A DNA stretch of 64,000 nucleotides from NCBI RefSeq assembly GCF_901933205.1, contig NC_044582.1:16281820-16345819 (forward strand). Reading direction: 5' to 3'. The notes beneath the pieces are model-generated. The model did no database searches. It saw only the letters and a program-made list of their open reading frames with translations, and was not told the origin of the DNA. Positions 47,950 through 60,390 of the stretch are shown piece by piece (positions within the stretch are counted from its first letter, which is position 1; each line of letters opens with the position of its first letter). Source of the DNA: Camarhynchus parvulus. Its lineage: Eukaryota > Chordata > Aves > Passeriformes > Thraupidae. The position numbers and the translations under genes are program-made.

Positions 47950-50049
47950 AAATGTTCATTTATTATTATCACACATCCTAGGGAGCAGACATGCAAAATT
48001 ACTTTTTTTTTTTGTCTTATAAGGTCATTTATCATACGGAACATCCTCCAAATAGGTAGTCCTAAAATCTCAATTTACAAAGACATTTTTTAAAGCTGCA
48101 TTCTTCAAACAGGGCTTCTCTCCTGATGTTTAAAATAAAAACTTTATGATATTAACATAGCTGGATTTAAGGAGGCAGAAATGCTCTGCATTTTGTTTTA
48201 GAATATCCTGCCCCAACAAATTAATGTCTGCCTATTTTTTTAACCTAAATTCTGCCACATTTATTAGTAACAAAAGCACTGCACGACCCTCTTTAGGTCA
48301 AATTCAGAAAAGAAAAGCATTTACTAAAAGAGCATTAATTTTTATCGTAGCATCTGTGATCTTTGGGTAGGGAAAGGAAACACCAAAAAGAACGAAGTCT
48401 GTATATACAAACTATCAGTCAGATTTTAACACTTATGCAGAATAATGCAAAGCTTTATTTCTTTTTGATGTTAGCAGGCTTTTCCTTTTTCTTTTTGCAT
48501 TCCATTTTTCAATATGTAAAATGACAAAATGCAAAAAACCAACAAAAACACGAAAATGTGCTTGTTAGGGCTGGCCTAGTTTTTTGAAACACGCACAAAA
48601 AGAAAACCCACTCATACGATCTTATTTTAATATGTAATAGAAGAATCTGGCAAACATTAGCCAGAATAAGTCTAGCCAGCGAATGCACACTAACATACCA
48701 GTCTGCTGCTGCAAGGCAAAAAGAAAATTTGATCTTGCTCTTCCTATACAGCAGAACAGCATCTTCCACGTGAAAAGCATCGGTGTAGGAGCACAAACAT
48801 CAGCTCCTTGCTGCTCACACCAATACCTCACCTCCTCCTTGGCTGGCAATTTCCAAACAAACCCATCTCAGCTGTCCCATCTCCAGTCTCTTCTCAAGTC
48901 AAGAGTAAATCAGTCTCCTACCCCCAGAGCAATGTGCTCAGCACTGGTCATTGTCATCTTGGGAACCTAGACCCAGCAAAACCCCAAGCAGTGGTAGAAT
49001 GCTCTGTTTGCAAAATTTCTTTGTGCCCAAAAATCTGCTCCAAGCCATGCAGCTTTGAAGCAGTATACCCAGAGAAAGAGCCAGACATAAAACTACCTCC
49101 AGGGGAAAAGAAAAGAAATAAAGAGATAATCAAGAAAGAAAAAGGGAATGGGAGAGCTGGAGTCAGCACAGCTAAAGACTCCAATGAGGAGGGAGGTGGA
49201 GGTGGAGGACAACTACAAAGCGCTTAATTATAAACCTAAAAATGTTCAAAAACCAATCTCACGCTAACAATTTGCGTATTTTGGGATTACCTACGGATGA
49301 GGAAGGTTCAGCTTAATCAGCTATCTTTGCAAATGGATCCCCAATGTGCCAGAGCTGAACTCAATGAACAATCCCGTTAGAGTGGAAAGAGCACATGAAA
49401 CGCCCTTGAGAAACGTGGCTAATGCCACAAACACTGAGGAAACAACCGTTAATAAATTCTCCCATTTTCAGGCTTAGAAGGCAAAGGGCAAATGTTGAAA
49501 GGAGTAGATGATGGGAAGGGCATGGGTAGGCTTTATAAGAAGTCCATTTCATGTGTGACATACACAGACAAAGGCAGGTCTCACTCAGATTAAAACCAGT
49601 ATTTTTAACCCACTAATAAAACACCTCCCAAGAGAGAAATAACTACATCTCTTCTTTAAGTCACCTGAATTTAAGATGCCTCTCCATCTTCCATGACAGG
49701 AGACAACAGAAGAAAAGTCTATAAATACAGAGAATAGAGAGTATTCATAAAAAGAAAAATAGTGTAAAAAGTATCTATTAAAAAAAGTGTGAATTCAGGT
49801 ATCAGAGGCACTCTGTAAAATACAGGTTAAGACTTTCCTTTTTGATCAATGCCATCCCACAGGACAGAAGCTTGTCCCACATCTAACCACATCATGTTGG
49901 AGATTTGCTTGCTCTCTCTCTAGCCTGTGTTTACCCAGGAAACACACTGTGGACCACTGTGTATGGAGAATCACTAGCAGAAGTAAATTGGGGATGGAGA
50001 ATTCCCTCAGCCCTTAGGTTACACACTGAGATACAGATGAATTCGACAA

Positions 50050-50077
50050 GTAAGACCAGATCTGTAAGACCAGATCT
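50050..50077 (+). repeat. Perfect 14-bp tandem duplication
   Basis: The unit GTAAGACCAGATCT occurs twice without a mismatch, each copy ending in a BglII-type AGATCT palindrome. It is a recent small duplication. Confidence 0.9.
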
Positions 50078-53000
50078 GCCACCTGTTAGGCACAGCCCAC
50101 ACTCGGCACTGCTGGGATGCAGCGTCAGGACAAGGTCCCTGTGGTGGGACCAGACTTGAGGAGCTCTGCACTGCTGCCATTTTCAACTCTAAGAAGACAC
50201 TCAGACTTCAAAGACCCACCAATGATACTGCAGGGCCCAATCCTAACAGCATCTCATCCATCCTTACCACTTTAAAACACATTTGCCACCCCTGGCAGAG
50301 GACTCTGGTGCATCACTGCTGTCCCCCAAGGACCAGGCCTGGCTTCAAGGACCACCCTGCACCAACTCCTCTCCTACTTGGGTCTGATCCAGGCACTCAC
50401 ACAGTGCACTCATACATTTTATTCTCTCTCCCCGAAGCTTTGGCAACTGAAATCTATTATGATATCAAAAGGTAGCTGACAACATAAAATGTATCCCGCT
50501 GAGTTGATGCCGCACGCTGCTAAATTTACAACAACATAAGTATCATAAAAATTATAAGAACTGCAAATTAACCACTGATTTTTTAGTTCAGTGACATAAA
50601 TAACAGTAAAGATCTGGAAAACTTCCAAACATCTTTACAACTGTTTAATTTGTCAAAATCTATCAAGTGTATTTCAACCACAAACCTGTCCTCTGCAGTG
50701 CATTAGTTTTCACGTACTTATGCTAGCATCAAAGGCAGCAAAAATAATGCTTCTGTAATTACTGTATTCTGATCCACCTTTCCAGTCACACTTATATTTC
50801 TGCTTTTCTTCCTCTGTACTTCTCTGTTGACACTGACAGCCAACAATGTTTTAAAAACATTCACACTAAAACAGACAAAAAATCACTACTGCCTTCTACT
50901 CCCCCCAGGTTTGCCTGGGATACTCAAGGCAGCACATCACTTTGTTTGCCCATTGGAGTGGTTTTCCACTCACGTGCTGTGCCTTCCTTGCGACGCTTGC
51001 GTCAGCAAACCCTTTTATTTACTCCTTTATTTGTGCACCAAGCCCTGAAAATGCAAAGCCACCTTTCCGGCAGCTGCAAGAGAGCAGGCAAAGATCAACA
51101 AAAATAATAACTTTTATAGACTTTATTTCTTTTCCTAGGGGAGGAGCTCATTTTTATGTAGCTATTTATTTTGCATGGCTAAATAGCAATTACTGTATTT
51201 TCTAAGACACAGGTTTACTAAAAAGAGTGCATTTCTTTCACAACCATTGCAAGACAAACCAAAGTCCACATGTGTTGAACTGCTGATGCACAAAGTTAAG
51301 GTCTTTCTGAAAAAATAATACAAAATGTATTTCTATTAGTTAACTACTCAGGGGATGTGAAGCTTCTAAGTCCCCAATGCCTGCCAAGAGAGCTTTGACC
51401 ATGGCATCAAAGCAGCAGTGGAGAGATTGCCAGTGCTGGCCCCAGCACAAGATAGTTCTGCCTTTTGCAGAAAGAACTGGCCAACACCTTTTCATGTGGT
51501 ATTTGTTGTCCTACACATGGGTTCGCACCAAGAAAATTCACATACAACTCCAGGTGCTGTGGGGTAGCTGCTCTATAAAAAATAATAAATCAAGTAGGTG
51601 CTGAGAACTGACAAGACTTTTCTATCATATCTTTGCTTTTACAAAGGCTTCCCAAGGTTGAGGCTTGGAAAAGGACTTTTTTCCCCTTGAGCTGACTCTG
51701 TTTTCCTCAGGAGCCATTTTGTATCTTTCCTGTACGTAAAATATGAAATATTACAGGAACTAATTAAACCTTCTTAAATGGGAGAAACTAATAAATCCCT
51801 CCCTCTAATGATACTGAAGTGCACTTATGAGTGACTGCACAGAACACACTCACTGCAGCTCCACAGGCGTGAAAGGCCACTGCAGAGGCTGGCAGGGTGT
51901 GGGTTCATAAACAACTGGTTACTCAAATAGTCCCATGTGCTCCCACCAACCTCAAAGGTTCATTTGCTCTCCAGAGGTGACAACTCCATCATCCCAACCA
52001 GCCAAGGTTTGGTGACTCCATCACTTGTGGACCGTAAGGGTGATGTGGCTCTCACCCCTGGGCTGAGGGCATTTTTTAGAGGGGAGTATCTGCTGGGGTC
52101 TGTAATTCCCCACAAGACAAAATCTCCACATGCTGCCTATCCATATGGAAGCAGGAAAGGGAGGTTAAGGACTAACTTTGACACAATAGGTTAAACTCAG
52201 CCCCCATTCCCAGTATATTATACAGTAAATCTCTTTATTCTGTAAGGGCAAAATAGAATTGCTTACAGTTTGTCTTAAAAATGGGATTTATGCTTCAAAT
52301 ACAGAAAACCAACACAGAACATAGTGCAGCTCTAAAAATTAAGCATCCAGATATAAAAGGAAATTTTAAATTAATTTTCCCACTGTGTTGTTTGCAAGAG
52401 CAATACACTTAAATGGCCACAACTCATTCAGTGACGCCCAGAGGTACCATGCAAGCGCTGTGGAGCAATGCAAGTAATTCAAAGTTCTTTGATTAAATCT
52501 CACATAATTGCACATAACTGGAAAAAATCACAGCAAGTTGGCTTGGCATATTGTATTGCATAAATCAGAAGCTATTCCCACAAAATCTCTCCTTTCCAGA
52601 CAATTTTATCTAAGCAACATATAGCTGTTACAACAATTTTTGAGTGATTTTGATTCCCATTGTGGTATAATGAGTAATGAAGAAAGCACGTTTTTTTATT
52701 CTGGTTTACAGCGATGTGTAAACCCTCGGTGACTCAGTTCTGCCGCTTCACAACAAGGAGTTCTCATGTTTCCCTCTACACAAGAAAAAAGAAAATAAGT
52801 CTTCAGCTATCCTGTTCTCAGCTCAAACCAAAGGGAAGAGCTCCTTCCTTAGGAGCTCCTATCATTTCTGCTGCCTGTTGCAGTAAGACACTAGGCCAGG
52901 GTGCTGTGCTAACCCACACACAGCAAACAGACAACATCATCTGAAGACAGAAGCGCCCTGAAACCGAGTTCTCTGCAGAGAAAAGGGGATCTTCAACATG

Positions 53001-53204
53001 AGCTGGAGGAACGTTTCTTACTCCACTTGGCCAGAGTGACTTGCCTCAAAACTAAAAGCCTGGCACAACAGCCTTCTGCAATCATCTTTCTCTGGCATTC
53101 CCAGAAAGGGTGACCACAAAAACTGCTGCTTGCACTGCACAGAGAACTGGCCTTTTTCTGTGCTCAGCACCAGCTTGCCAGACTAAAGTTTCTCTTTCCA
53201 GTAA

Positions 53205-53540
53205 TGTGCAATGCTAATGCTTTGTGCTTCGTGGGGCCTAATATTTTCAGACCTGGAGACTTAATTACAATCTACTCTAATTGGCACATGGCACTAAAGT
53301 ATAAGTATTAATAACAATAACAAAAAAAAAGCGCCCTGATTGAGATGGCAAGCTGAGGACCGAATCAATAAATCAACAGTAATCTTTTTCCTTAATCACA
53401 GCTGCTACTCCACCCTTTTTATTGATCTTTTTCCTTTTTTTTTTCTTTATTTCACTATAAATCTCCTGATTCATGATTGAATTAGTTCAAAACAATTGCA
53501 CACCTAGCCAGGATAAGCAACACTTTGGTTTTAAAACCCT
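53205..53540. promoter_or_regulatory. Candidate conserved non-coding element (block 8)
   Basis: One of the more enhancer-like blocks. It has 'gacttaattacaatc', 'tctaattggcacatgg', 'gaatcaataaatcaac', 'ccttaatcacagctgc', 'ttattgatc' and 'catgattgaattag' in non-repetitive sequence. An E-box-like CAGCTG lies beside a homeodomain-type TAATC. Only short A and T runs interrupt it. Conservation is inferred from texture. Confidence 0.4.
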
Positions 53541-55084
53541 TCTCATGGTAGCAGCTGCACAGTGAGTTGTATGATGTTGAGACCCCCCCCTTTCATTGTG
53601 CAGCTTCTCCTCCTGGAGCTCATCCCTGAGTTCCCAGTCCAGGGGAGATTGGTGGTTAGTCAAGGTCTTTTCTGTCTAAGAAAGAGGTAACCATGCTAGA
53701 CCTGACCTTCCCCGCCTCGGCCACGATGATGTTTTCATGCACATATTTAAAGGAACTTTTCATTTAACTGTCCTGTAATCTGAAAGCCAGTCAAAAACCC
53801 AAACCATGTATTTTCTTTAGGTGTCTTCGTTGATGAAATATTTTATTCCAATGTTCTCTACAGCGTCATTATAGTACTTGCACATGTTCACCCCAAGTAT
53901 AAATCTTCAGCATATCCTACCTGACTCTGCAGCAGCTTTCCTGGAAATAGATTTGTTGTGTTCTAGTAAACTTCACTCATGTTATTTATTCTCTTTTTAA
54001 AAAGAAGCTACACTACACTGTACTCATTCTTAGCAAAGACAAGTTTCTGCCTATCAAAAGACAAGTTTACTGCAAGGACTCTTGTAATAATACCAATAAT
54101 AGGTAGAAATTACACATTTTTATAAGGGAGAAGACAAAGGACTTCATGTTTTATAATAGTTGTGCTGATATCATAGTTTCACCAAACTGTGCTTTCAGAC
54201 AAAATTATAGCCTTCCCTCCTGAGTGGCCTAACCTGTAACTATTTAGGATAGATATAATGGGGCAAACTGTCAACAACAAATCAAGAGATGTACTGGCTT
54301 CAATGGAGATTTTGCAATTGGCTTCCAAATACTTGTGACACTCTACCCCCCCATATCGTCAGTAAAGGACTAAGTACTCCTGAGAGGAAACTAATCAAGA
54401 TGGAAAAATCACCAAATAAAACTTTAAAAACTGGCAAAAAATGAAAAAAAAAAGCCTTCAGGTTGCAAGCTGCAAAGGAGCTAGCATTTTAATAAAGACA
54501 ATAATCACAAATATTACTGAACAAAGGAAAAGGAAACCGAAACATGCCAAGAAAGATAATCAAGAAATGTGCTTATAGGATGCCAGTCCAACTGATTAAA
54601 GATCTTCAGAAAGCAGGATATCCCACCTAGAGCCGTTATGTCTTATCTGGATCCTTACACACCCACACCCCTGTCAACAGCAGATCTGAGGATGGAGAAG
54701 AGGAGCCCGTCCTTCTTCCTTATTACTTCAGCCCCTCCTTTTGCCTATGCCCACTGTAGCTGCTTCTTGCAGCCTGTTAAATGTTCGTTACACAACCTTT
54801 GCTTAGCTTAAAGCAAGACAGAAGCTGCATCCAGTAATTTTTTCCCCCATGGAAAAGGAAGCAAGGGAAGAGATGCCAGGCAGGGTGTGTTTTTGGAAGC
54901 GGCAGGTCCCTAAAGTGGGTGAGGTGTATAAATGATCCAGGCTTGGGAACACCGTGCAGCAGGTAACGGCAAACAAACAGCAGTAGCTGGTTAATGATGA
55001 TCTGCAGTAACGTCAGGGAGACTTGTTCCCATATAAGTAACCTGCCACGCCAGGGATACAAATTGTCTGGGATTTGATGGCACC
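53541..55084. other. Non-coding stretch
   Basis: No gene recognised. C8 lies at 53583-53590. Short chance frames only, including a minus frame at 54777-55061. Confidence 0.5.
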
Positions 55085-55330
55085 TACTGCAGAGAGCAGC
55101 GTTATCAATGGGCTCGCGTGCTCAGATAAATGGAGCACTATTTCCCTGCGCTGCTGCTGTCACTTTCTCCGGTCCATCAGCCCCTTTCTTAAACCGATTG
55201 CTATTTTTATTACACTCCTTAAAATATGAAGCGGGAGACTCCTTTTCCTGAAATACACTGGGCTAGATAGATGACGCCTTTTAAATAATATTCTTTTCTT
55301 GCTGGCCCTGCTCCTTGCCGTGTTGTTGCT
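55085..55330. promoter_or_regulatory. Candidate conserved non-coding element (block 9)
   Basis: Mixed-composition unique sequence with retained CpGs ('gcagcgttatcaatgg', 'gctcgcgtgctc', 'aaaccgattgct', 'atgaagcgggag') and GATA/TALE-like cores ('cagataaatgg'). There is no repeat. The open minus frame at 55160-55384 (74 codons) shows no domain. A regulatory role is inferred. Confidence 0.35.
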
Positions 55331-55522
55331 TACTTTGGAGGGGGAAACAAAATAAAAGTGGCAAGCCATATCTCTCCATTCCAAAGGGAGTGGTTTCCCA
55401 AGAAAAGCACAGTTTTGTTCCCTTGCTATTTCCTTTCAGCACTGCAGACAAGCAGGCAGCAGACCTGCTACTAAAACTGATCCCAGCAGTTATGAACCAA
55501 CGCTCAGAAAAATAGTTTGAGG

Positions 55523-55536
55523 GCAGCAGGTGGCAT
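55523..55536 (+). promoter_or_regulatory. CTCF-like motif
   Basis: GCAGCAGGTGGCAT matches the core CTCF pattern CCASYAGRKGGCRS at 12 of 14 positions, with the central AGGTGGCA intact. It is a better match than the one at 12983. It might act as an insulator or loop anchor, but one motif is weak evidence. Confidence 0.25.
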
Positions 55537-55611
55537 TTGGGGGGATGTAAATGGGATTTGTCACCTCTAAATTCTGGATTTGGTAAGAGAAAAGGAAAAT
55601 TATCAGCAAAC

Positions 55612-55633
55612 TTTAGACTTTTTAAAGTCTAAA
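55612..55633. repeat. Perfect inverted repeat, 10-bp arms
   Basis: TTTAGACTTT at 55612-55621 and its exact reverse complement AAAGTCTAAA at 55624-55633 are separated by two T residues. The spacing suits either a cruciform or a dimeric-factor site. Confidence 0.8.
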
Positions 55634-58600
55634 ATTAGGTGAGATGCTATTGAAAAGGAAAATAACTTCCAGCTTTATTTTAAGAACTGGAATTGTGCTT
55701 CCTGCTTCTATTGCTGCAGTTTTTCTGGAAAGGAAGTTGCCCGCAAGTAATGGATAAAATACAGAAAACCTTGTGGATTCAAAAATGCTCTCCTCACCCT
55801 TCTGTAAAAATACAATCCAGAGGCTGGTGGAGCACACTGGTTCCACTGTAGCAGATACAATGCCAAAGAGAGGGGGAAAAGCACTCCCTGATACAATAGG
55901 TCATTGTACTCCCGGATCTACCACATATGTTACTCCAAGGGCTCTCAACCTTAAACCTGGAAAGTCTAAGACACTGGAGCCATGATATATAAAGTAAGAC
56001 CCAAGTTCCAAATATTTGATTTAGCAAAGTAAATATGGTTGTTTTTATTGGGTGCAACAAGCATTTTTCACAGAGTGAAGAATTATGGTAAACATCTGCT
56101 AATCATACTCACAAAAGAGGTCATTGTGTTTAAATCCAAGGTCATATTAATAGCTATATTTAATTAATAAAACCCAACAGTAATATTACACAAGTTTCCA
56201 ACAACGTCTGCTTCCTGACACTCAAGGACCTATTCATTAATGGACCACTTATATTGGTTTTTCTTGATATTGCTGCTAAACTCTTACAAAGCTTTTAGGC
56301 CATACAACAGAGGCTTGACTTAGAAGTAAACTGCATCATGTTATACTATATGTCTCTGGGGTATTATACCATGTGGATGTAGTTTGTGAACACATGAGCT
56401 AACAAAAATACTGGAATATGTGATATTCCATGAAGGTGGTCTTGCACTTCTAGGTTCCTATGTCTTCTCCCATGCAATGGAATAGGTAAGGGCACCACAT
56501 CTGTTTCTGAACAAGGAGATAATGTTCTTTGTTGAGTCATTCATTGCCTAGGTGGAAGTCAGAGCTGCACCTGCATTTAATGAGACTTCTTCTGGTTCAA
56601 AGCAATAAAAGGACAGAAATCCCAGCTTTTCAAGAACTGTTGGATTTCTTTCCTACTGCCAACCAGCCCCTGGTTAAATCTGGAAGGAACGGTTTCTCGA
56701 TGTGTTTACAAGTTGCCCAGCCCTGCTGAATTATTGCCTAAAGTGAATCGAGTGTTTTCACAGTTCTAGTCCATTTTGCCTGTTAAGAAACAAGCTGTTG
56801 AAATGTTGTTGAGCTCAAACAGAAAAATGAAGCTGGTTTTCGCTTACTCAGGTGTTAAACAGCACAGCTTTTTTCAAATCTCAGGAGGTGTCCTGGATGA
56901 AACTGATACAAATGAGAAATGAATCAGATCTTAGAACTTCTAATGTTTGATTGTTTAAATTTAAGGAAATTGAGATCTTTTGAAAAGTAGTTTTTCTTGC
57001 ACACCCAGACTTTCTCATCTAACTGCAGTCATTGGTGTTTATAGATTTTTTTCTGTGAAAGATAAATCTAGCTTGTTGCATGAAAAATCCTCGAATGCAC
57101 TGATGTTTATTCACTGAATTTCCATATCCTTTACACTTGAAGTTATTTTCTCTTTTCCACAATGTATGCGAAAACCATGACATTTTCTATCTTCTACACA
57201 AGTTCCCCACACCATACTGCACCATCTCCATGTTATTATATATATTGCAGTAATGCCATTTCCAATTCATTACAAAACACTTTCATGTACCAGATGTCCC
57301 AGCTTTGGTAGGACCGAGTTATTTTCTGCCCAACAAATCCTGAAGGCAAAAATAGTTGTTCCTGTATCTTTGTACACAGCCAGGCCATTTCACCTACTTG
57401 TGTCAAACTTCCACCCTAACAGACATAGGTGCTTACCCTATTTTTAGACAATTTGCAACTGAAGACGACTGTGGAAGTCTGTGTTATGGCCACACCACAG
57501 GCTATGGCATCCTGGTATAAAGAAAGTTGGAAACGAGAAGTTCCGATAACTCGGTTCTCACACGGCCCTCCTATTTTTTATGGCTCCATGTCAAGCCAGG
57601 TGGATTCTCTTAACATCTCCTACCCTTAAATCCACAGCCTAAACGTTTTCCAGAAGCCTGGATTTGTTCATGCATAATATAACCCTGGCACAGAAGCAAC
57701 AAAAGCAGCAAAAAAATCACCCTACTCACAGCTTAGTTCATATCATGGCCTGCGGTCCCCCAAACCTCTTTTCAAAAGCAGAGAAAGAGAGTCACGAGCT
57801 GTTCAGCAAGCTGTGTAATGATCCTCAGTGCCTTCTCATTATCCTGAGGTCACATGGAGACCTTCTGACAAGCAAAAATGAACCAGAGGCATTTTGGGAG
57901 AGGTCCTTGACATGGAAAGCTGGAGAAGGAGGGTGGCTGTAGAAGGGCAGAGTAGGGGAGGGGAGTAAAGGTGAGAGTGAGACATTATCTGTTACCCTCC
58001 TGTGCAAACATATATGGAGCCAGCAGCTCTGGACATAGCCAGGGAAATACAGACTCCCTGGACCAAAGCCCTCACGTTCAGTCCCACCCCAAGAATAAAC
58101 TTCTACCAGGCTCAGAATTTAAGGAAGGACTACACCAGGCTGAACTAAATTTAAAGTTGGACGCTTGCAGAGGAAGCTCTTGGTGAAACAAAGGTAAACC
58201 AGCAGGTTAGTTTAAACATAAACTCATGGCTTTGGATAGTACCTTTCAAGAGCATCAGTAAGTGGTAGGTAATAAATCTTAGACTAAGTAATTCATTAGC
58301 CATTTTGGCATCACACATGAAGTGCATCACTATGATCTGATGCATCTGAGTGCACTCTGCTATCAGCTGCAACTGGCTGTGCTTTGTTGAGATGAAGGGC
58401 TTTTTAATCCAAATCAGAAAGTGATGCTTCTGCACTGCTGCTCTAATTTAGAAGTTATAATTAAGAGACTTTGTGCTAATCAGATCTCATCATACCTCCC
58501 CTAAGGCCCCAAATGGAGGAAACAACAGAAGAAAGGACCAAAGGTGCCTCAAGACAGCATCTGAGTTTGTGTCTGATTTCGTGTGCTCAAACCCATACAT

Positions 58601-60084
58601 TCATATGTGTGAAATTGGTGGGAAACACAATCTTGTGGTTGAAATAAACACAGAGAAGCAGGAGGCCTGAGGTCTGCTTCCATCCTTCCATCTCTTTGGG
58701 CAAATTACACAGGACTTGGATTTTTAAAGCTGGCAATAGTAAACAGCCTGCAGAAAAGTCCTGCTATCCCACACAGCTGACATTAAATTGCACTTGCCTC
58801 CTGCACAGATGGCCTCTAACCTTTGTTCAGAACACTACTCCCGCTGCAGAAAGTGAGCTGTGCTCCCAGAACTGCTGCACAGCCCAGTCTGCAGTCGTCT
58901 GCAAAGTCAAGGCACTTGGGACTACCTCAAAACATGGGAGTACCTATCCCTGCTTCTTCACACCCACGCAATGCACAAAGGCAGACGTGGTGCCCGCAAA
59001 CACGTAGGACAGTTTGCTCTGTGCTACGTTTGCACCGTAAGAAAAGAAAGGCAAGCTAGAAACAATTTTTACCAGGGTCAAGACAGCCTTGAGCACACAC
59101 TTCAGCTCCTCCCCAGCAGCCACACTGCCTGTGCCAAGCTCCAGTCCCTGGGTCGGCAGCTGCTGGGGCAGCCACGTCTGAGGGACATCCAGCCCGAGGC
59201 AGCTGAGCCCACACAATTAACATTTCAACATTTGTGCAATTGCTGCATCACAAAACCTCAGCATTCATCATTCTGTCATACCAGTTAACCCAAAGTAAGT
59301 TAGCCTGAAACATTTTGTGCAGGCTGTCTCCCTGCCGGCTGTCAGGGTCCCAACATGCCCACTGAAGGATCATTCAGTTGAGCACAGGATTTGCTTCTTC
59401 ATAATCTCTGTGCTTGTTTTGTGGAGCCCATCAAAGGTCACACTGACTCTTTGGCTTGGAAAACCCATTCCCTGTGTTAAAGTAGGTACAGTCACACTCA
59501 GGGTGCTTTCAAAGCAGAGGAACTCACAAATCATGGGCAGCACGCTCCTGCCCATGGTTACAGAAGGATTACCCAAGGTTCCTCCAGCCGTTGGCTCATG
59601 CCTGACGCCCATTTTCTTCATGCCTGTGGTCAGACCAAAGCCAGTGGTGAAGGCAGCAAACTCACCAGCAGCTAAAGGTTTGCCACCAGCTCTCTGGGAA
59701 ATGTGTAACTGTCAGCATCAGGAGCTGGGCAGGGGCTGCTCAGGCACCTCGGGGTCCAGCCCACTGCCTGGGGACATCACTAAGCACCACCCTTGTGCCC
59801 ACCTGCAGCCTTGCTGCTGCCCCACCCAAACACAGCTGGAGCACAGAGAGAAAAGGGTTCAGCCCAGAATGTGCCCTTCCCTCACCCTTGAAGCAGCAGC
59901 TGGTCCCAGCCAGCCCTGACCCAGACCTGGATGAGCTGTGCCACACCAGCAGAGTCTCTTCACAGGGCTCACCACCCCAGCACCAGCACAGCAGCCATCA
60001 AACCTGAAAGACCACTGAGCTTCCCTTAACCCTGCCCATGGATGTCCACATAGAAATACTATTTTCAATCAAAAGGATGAATCA

Positions 60085-60218
60085 TGCCTCATCCCTGGAA
60101 GTGTTCAAGCCCAGGTTTGATGGGCCTCAGAGAAACCTGATCTAGTGGAAGGTGTCCCTGCCCATGGCCAAGGGTTGCAACAAACTGAGCTTCCAACTTA
60201 AACCATTCTATGATTTGA
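60085..60218 (+). mobile_element. CR1 LINE remnant, 3' untranslated end
   Basis: The plus strand follows the 3' end of avian CR1 non-LTR retrotransposons in order: 'catccctggaagtgttcaag', a diverged 'ggtttgatgggcctcagaga', 'cctgatctagtggaaggtgt', 'ccctgcccatgg', then after a deletion 'cttccaacttaaaccattc' and 'tatgatt'. The usual segment around 'actagatgatctttaagg' is largely lost. The octamer-type tail (ATTCTATG repeats) is reduced to about one unit. No reverse-transcriptase or endonuclease coding sequence is attached, so this is a 5'-truncated, inactive and old copy, as is usual for CR1. It is the main evidence that the window is avian. Confidence 0.88.
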
Positions 60219-60354
60219 AAATTCTCATTGTCCACTAGCAGGCTTTGCAGTCCCAACATGTGCTGCACCTTTTAACTTTCCAAAAACAGAGTTAGAACTG
60301 GTCTAAAAAAATCAAAAGGACAGCATAGGAAAATGCCCAGTAGTCACACTGTAA

Positions 60355-60390
60355 CATCTCTGAATGAGATATCATCTCTGAATGAGATAT
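60355..60390 (+). repeat. Perfect 18-bp tandem duplication
   Basis: The unit CATCTCTGAATGAGATAT occurs twice with no mismatch, about 135 bp downstream of the CR1 remnant. It is a small, apparently recent duplication with no known function. Confidence 0.9.

Larger units (their letters stand above)
46151..53204. other. Unique non-coding stretch, no gene recognised
   Basis: A pyrimidine-rich patch at 46210-46550 keeps several frames open by composition. (AT)n occurs at 47929-47949, (GGAGGT)3 at about 49190-49208, and a 14-bp tandem duplication at 50050-50077. Otherwise featureless. Confidence 0.5.
55331..60084. other. Unique non-coding stretch, no gene recognised
   Basis: Contains a CTCF-like motif (55523-55536) and a perfect palindrome (55612-55633), listed separately. 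A GC-richer part at about 58800-60010 has overlapping frames of up to 200 codons (plus, 59317-59919) with no recognisable domain. Confidence 0.5.

Noticed and set aside
59317..59919. Plus frame of 200 codons just upstream of the CR1 remnant
   Set aside because: I considered CR1 coding sequence, but no reverse-transcriptase or endonuclease motif is visible and the composition is that of a GC-rich chance frame.
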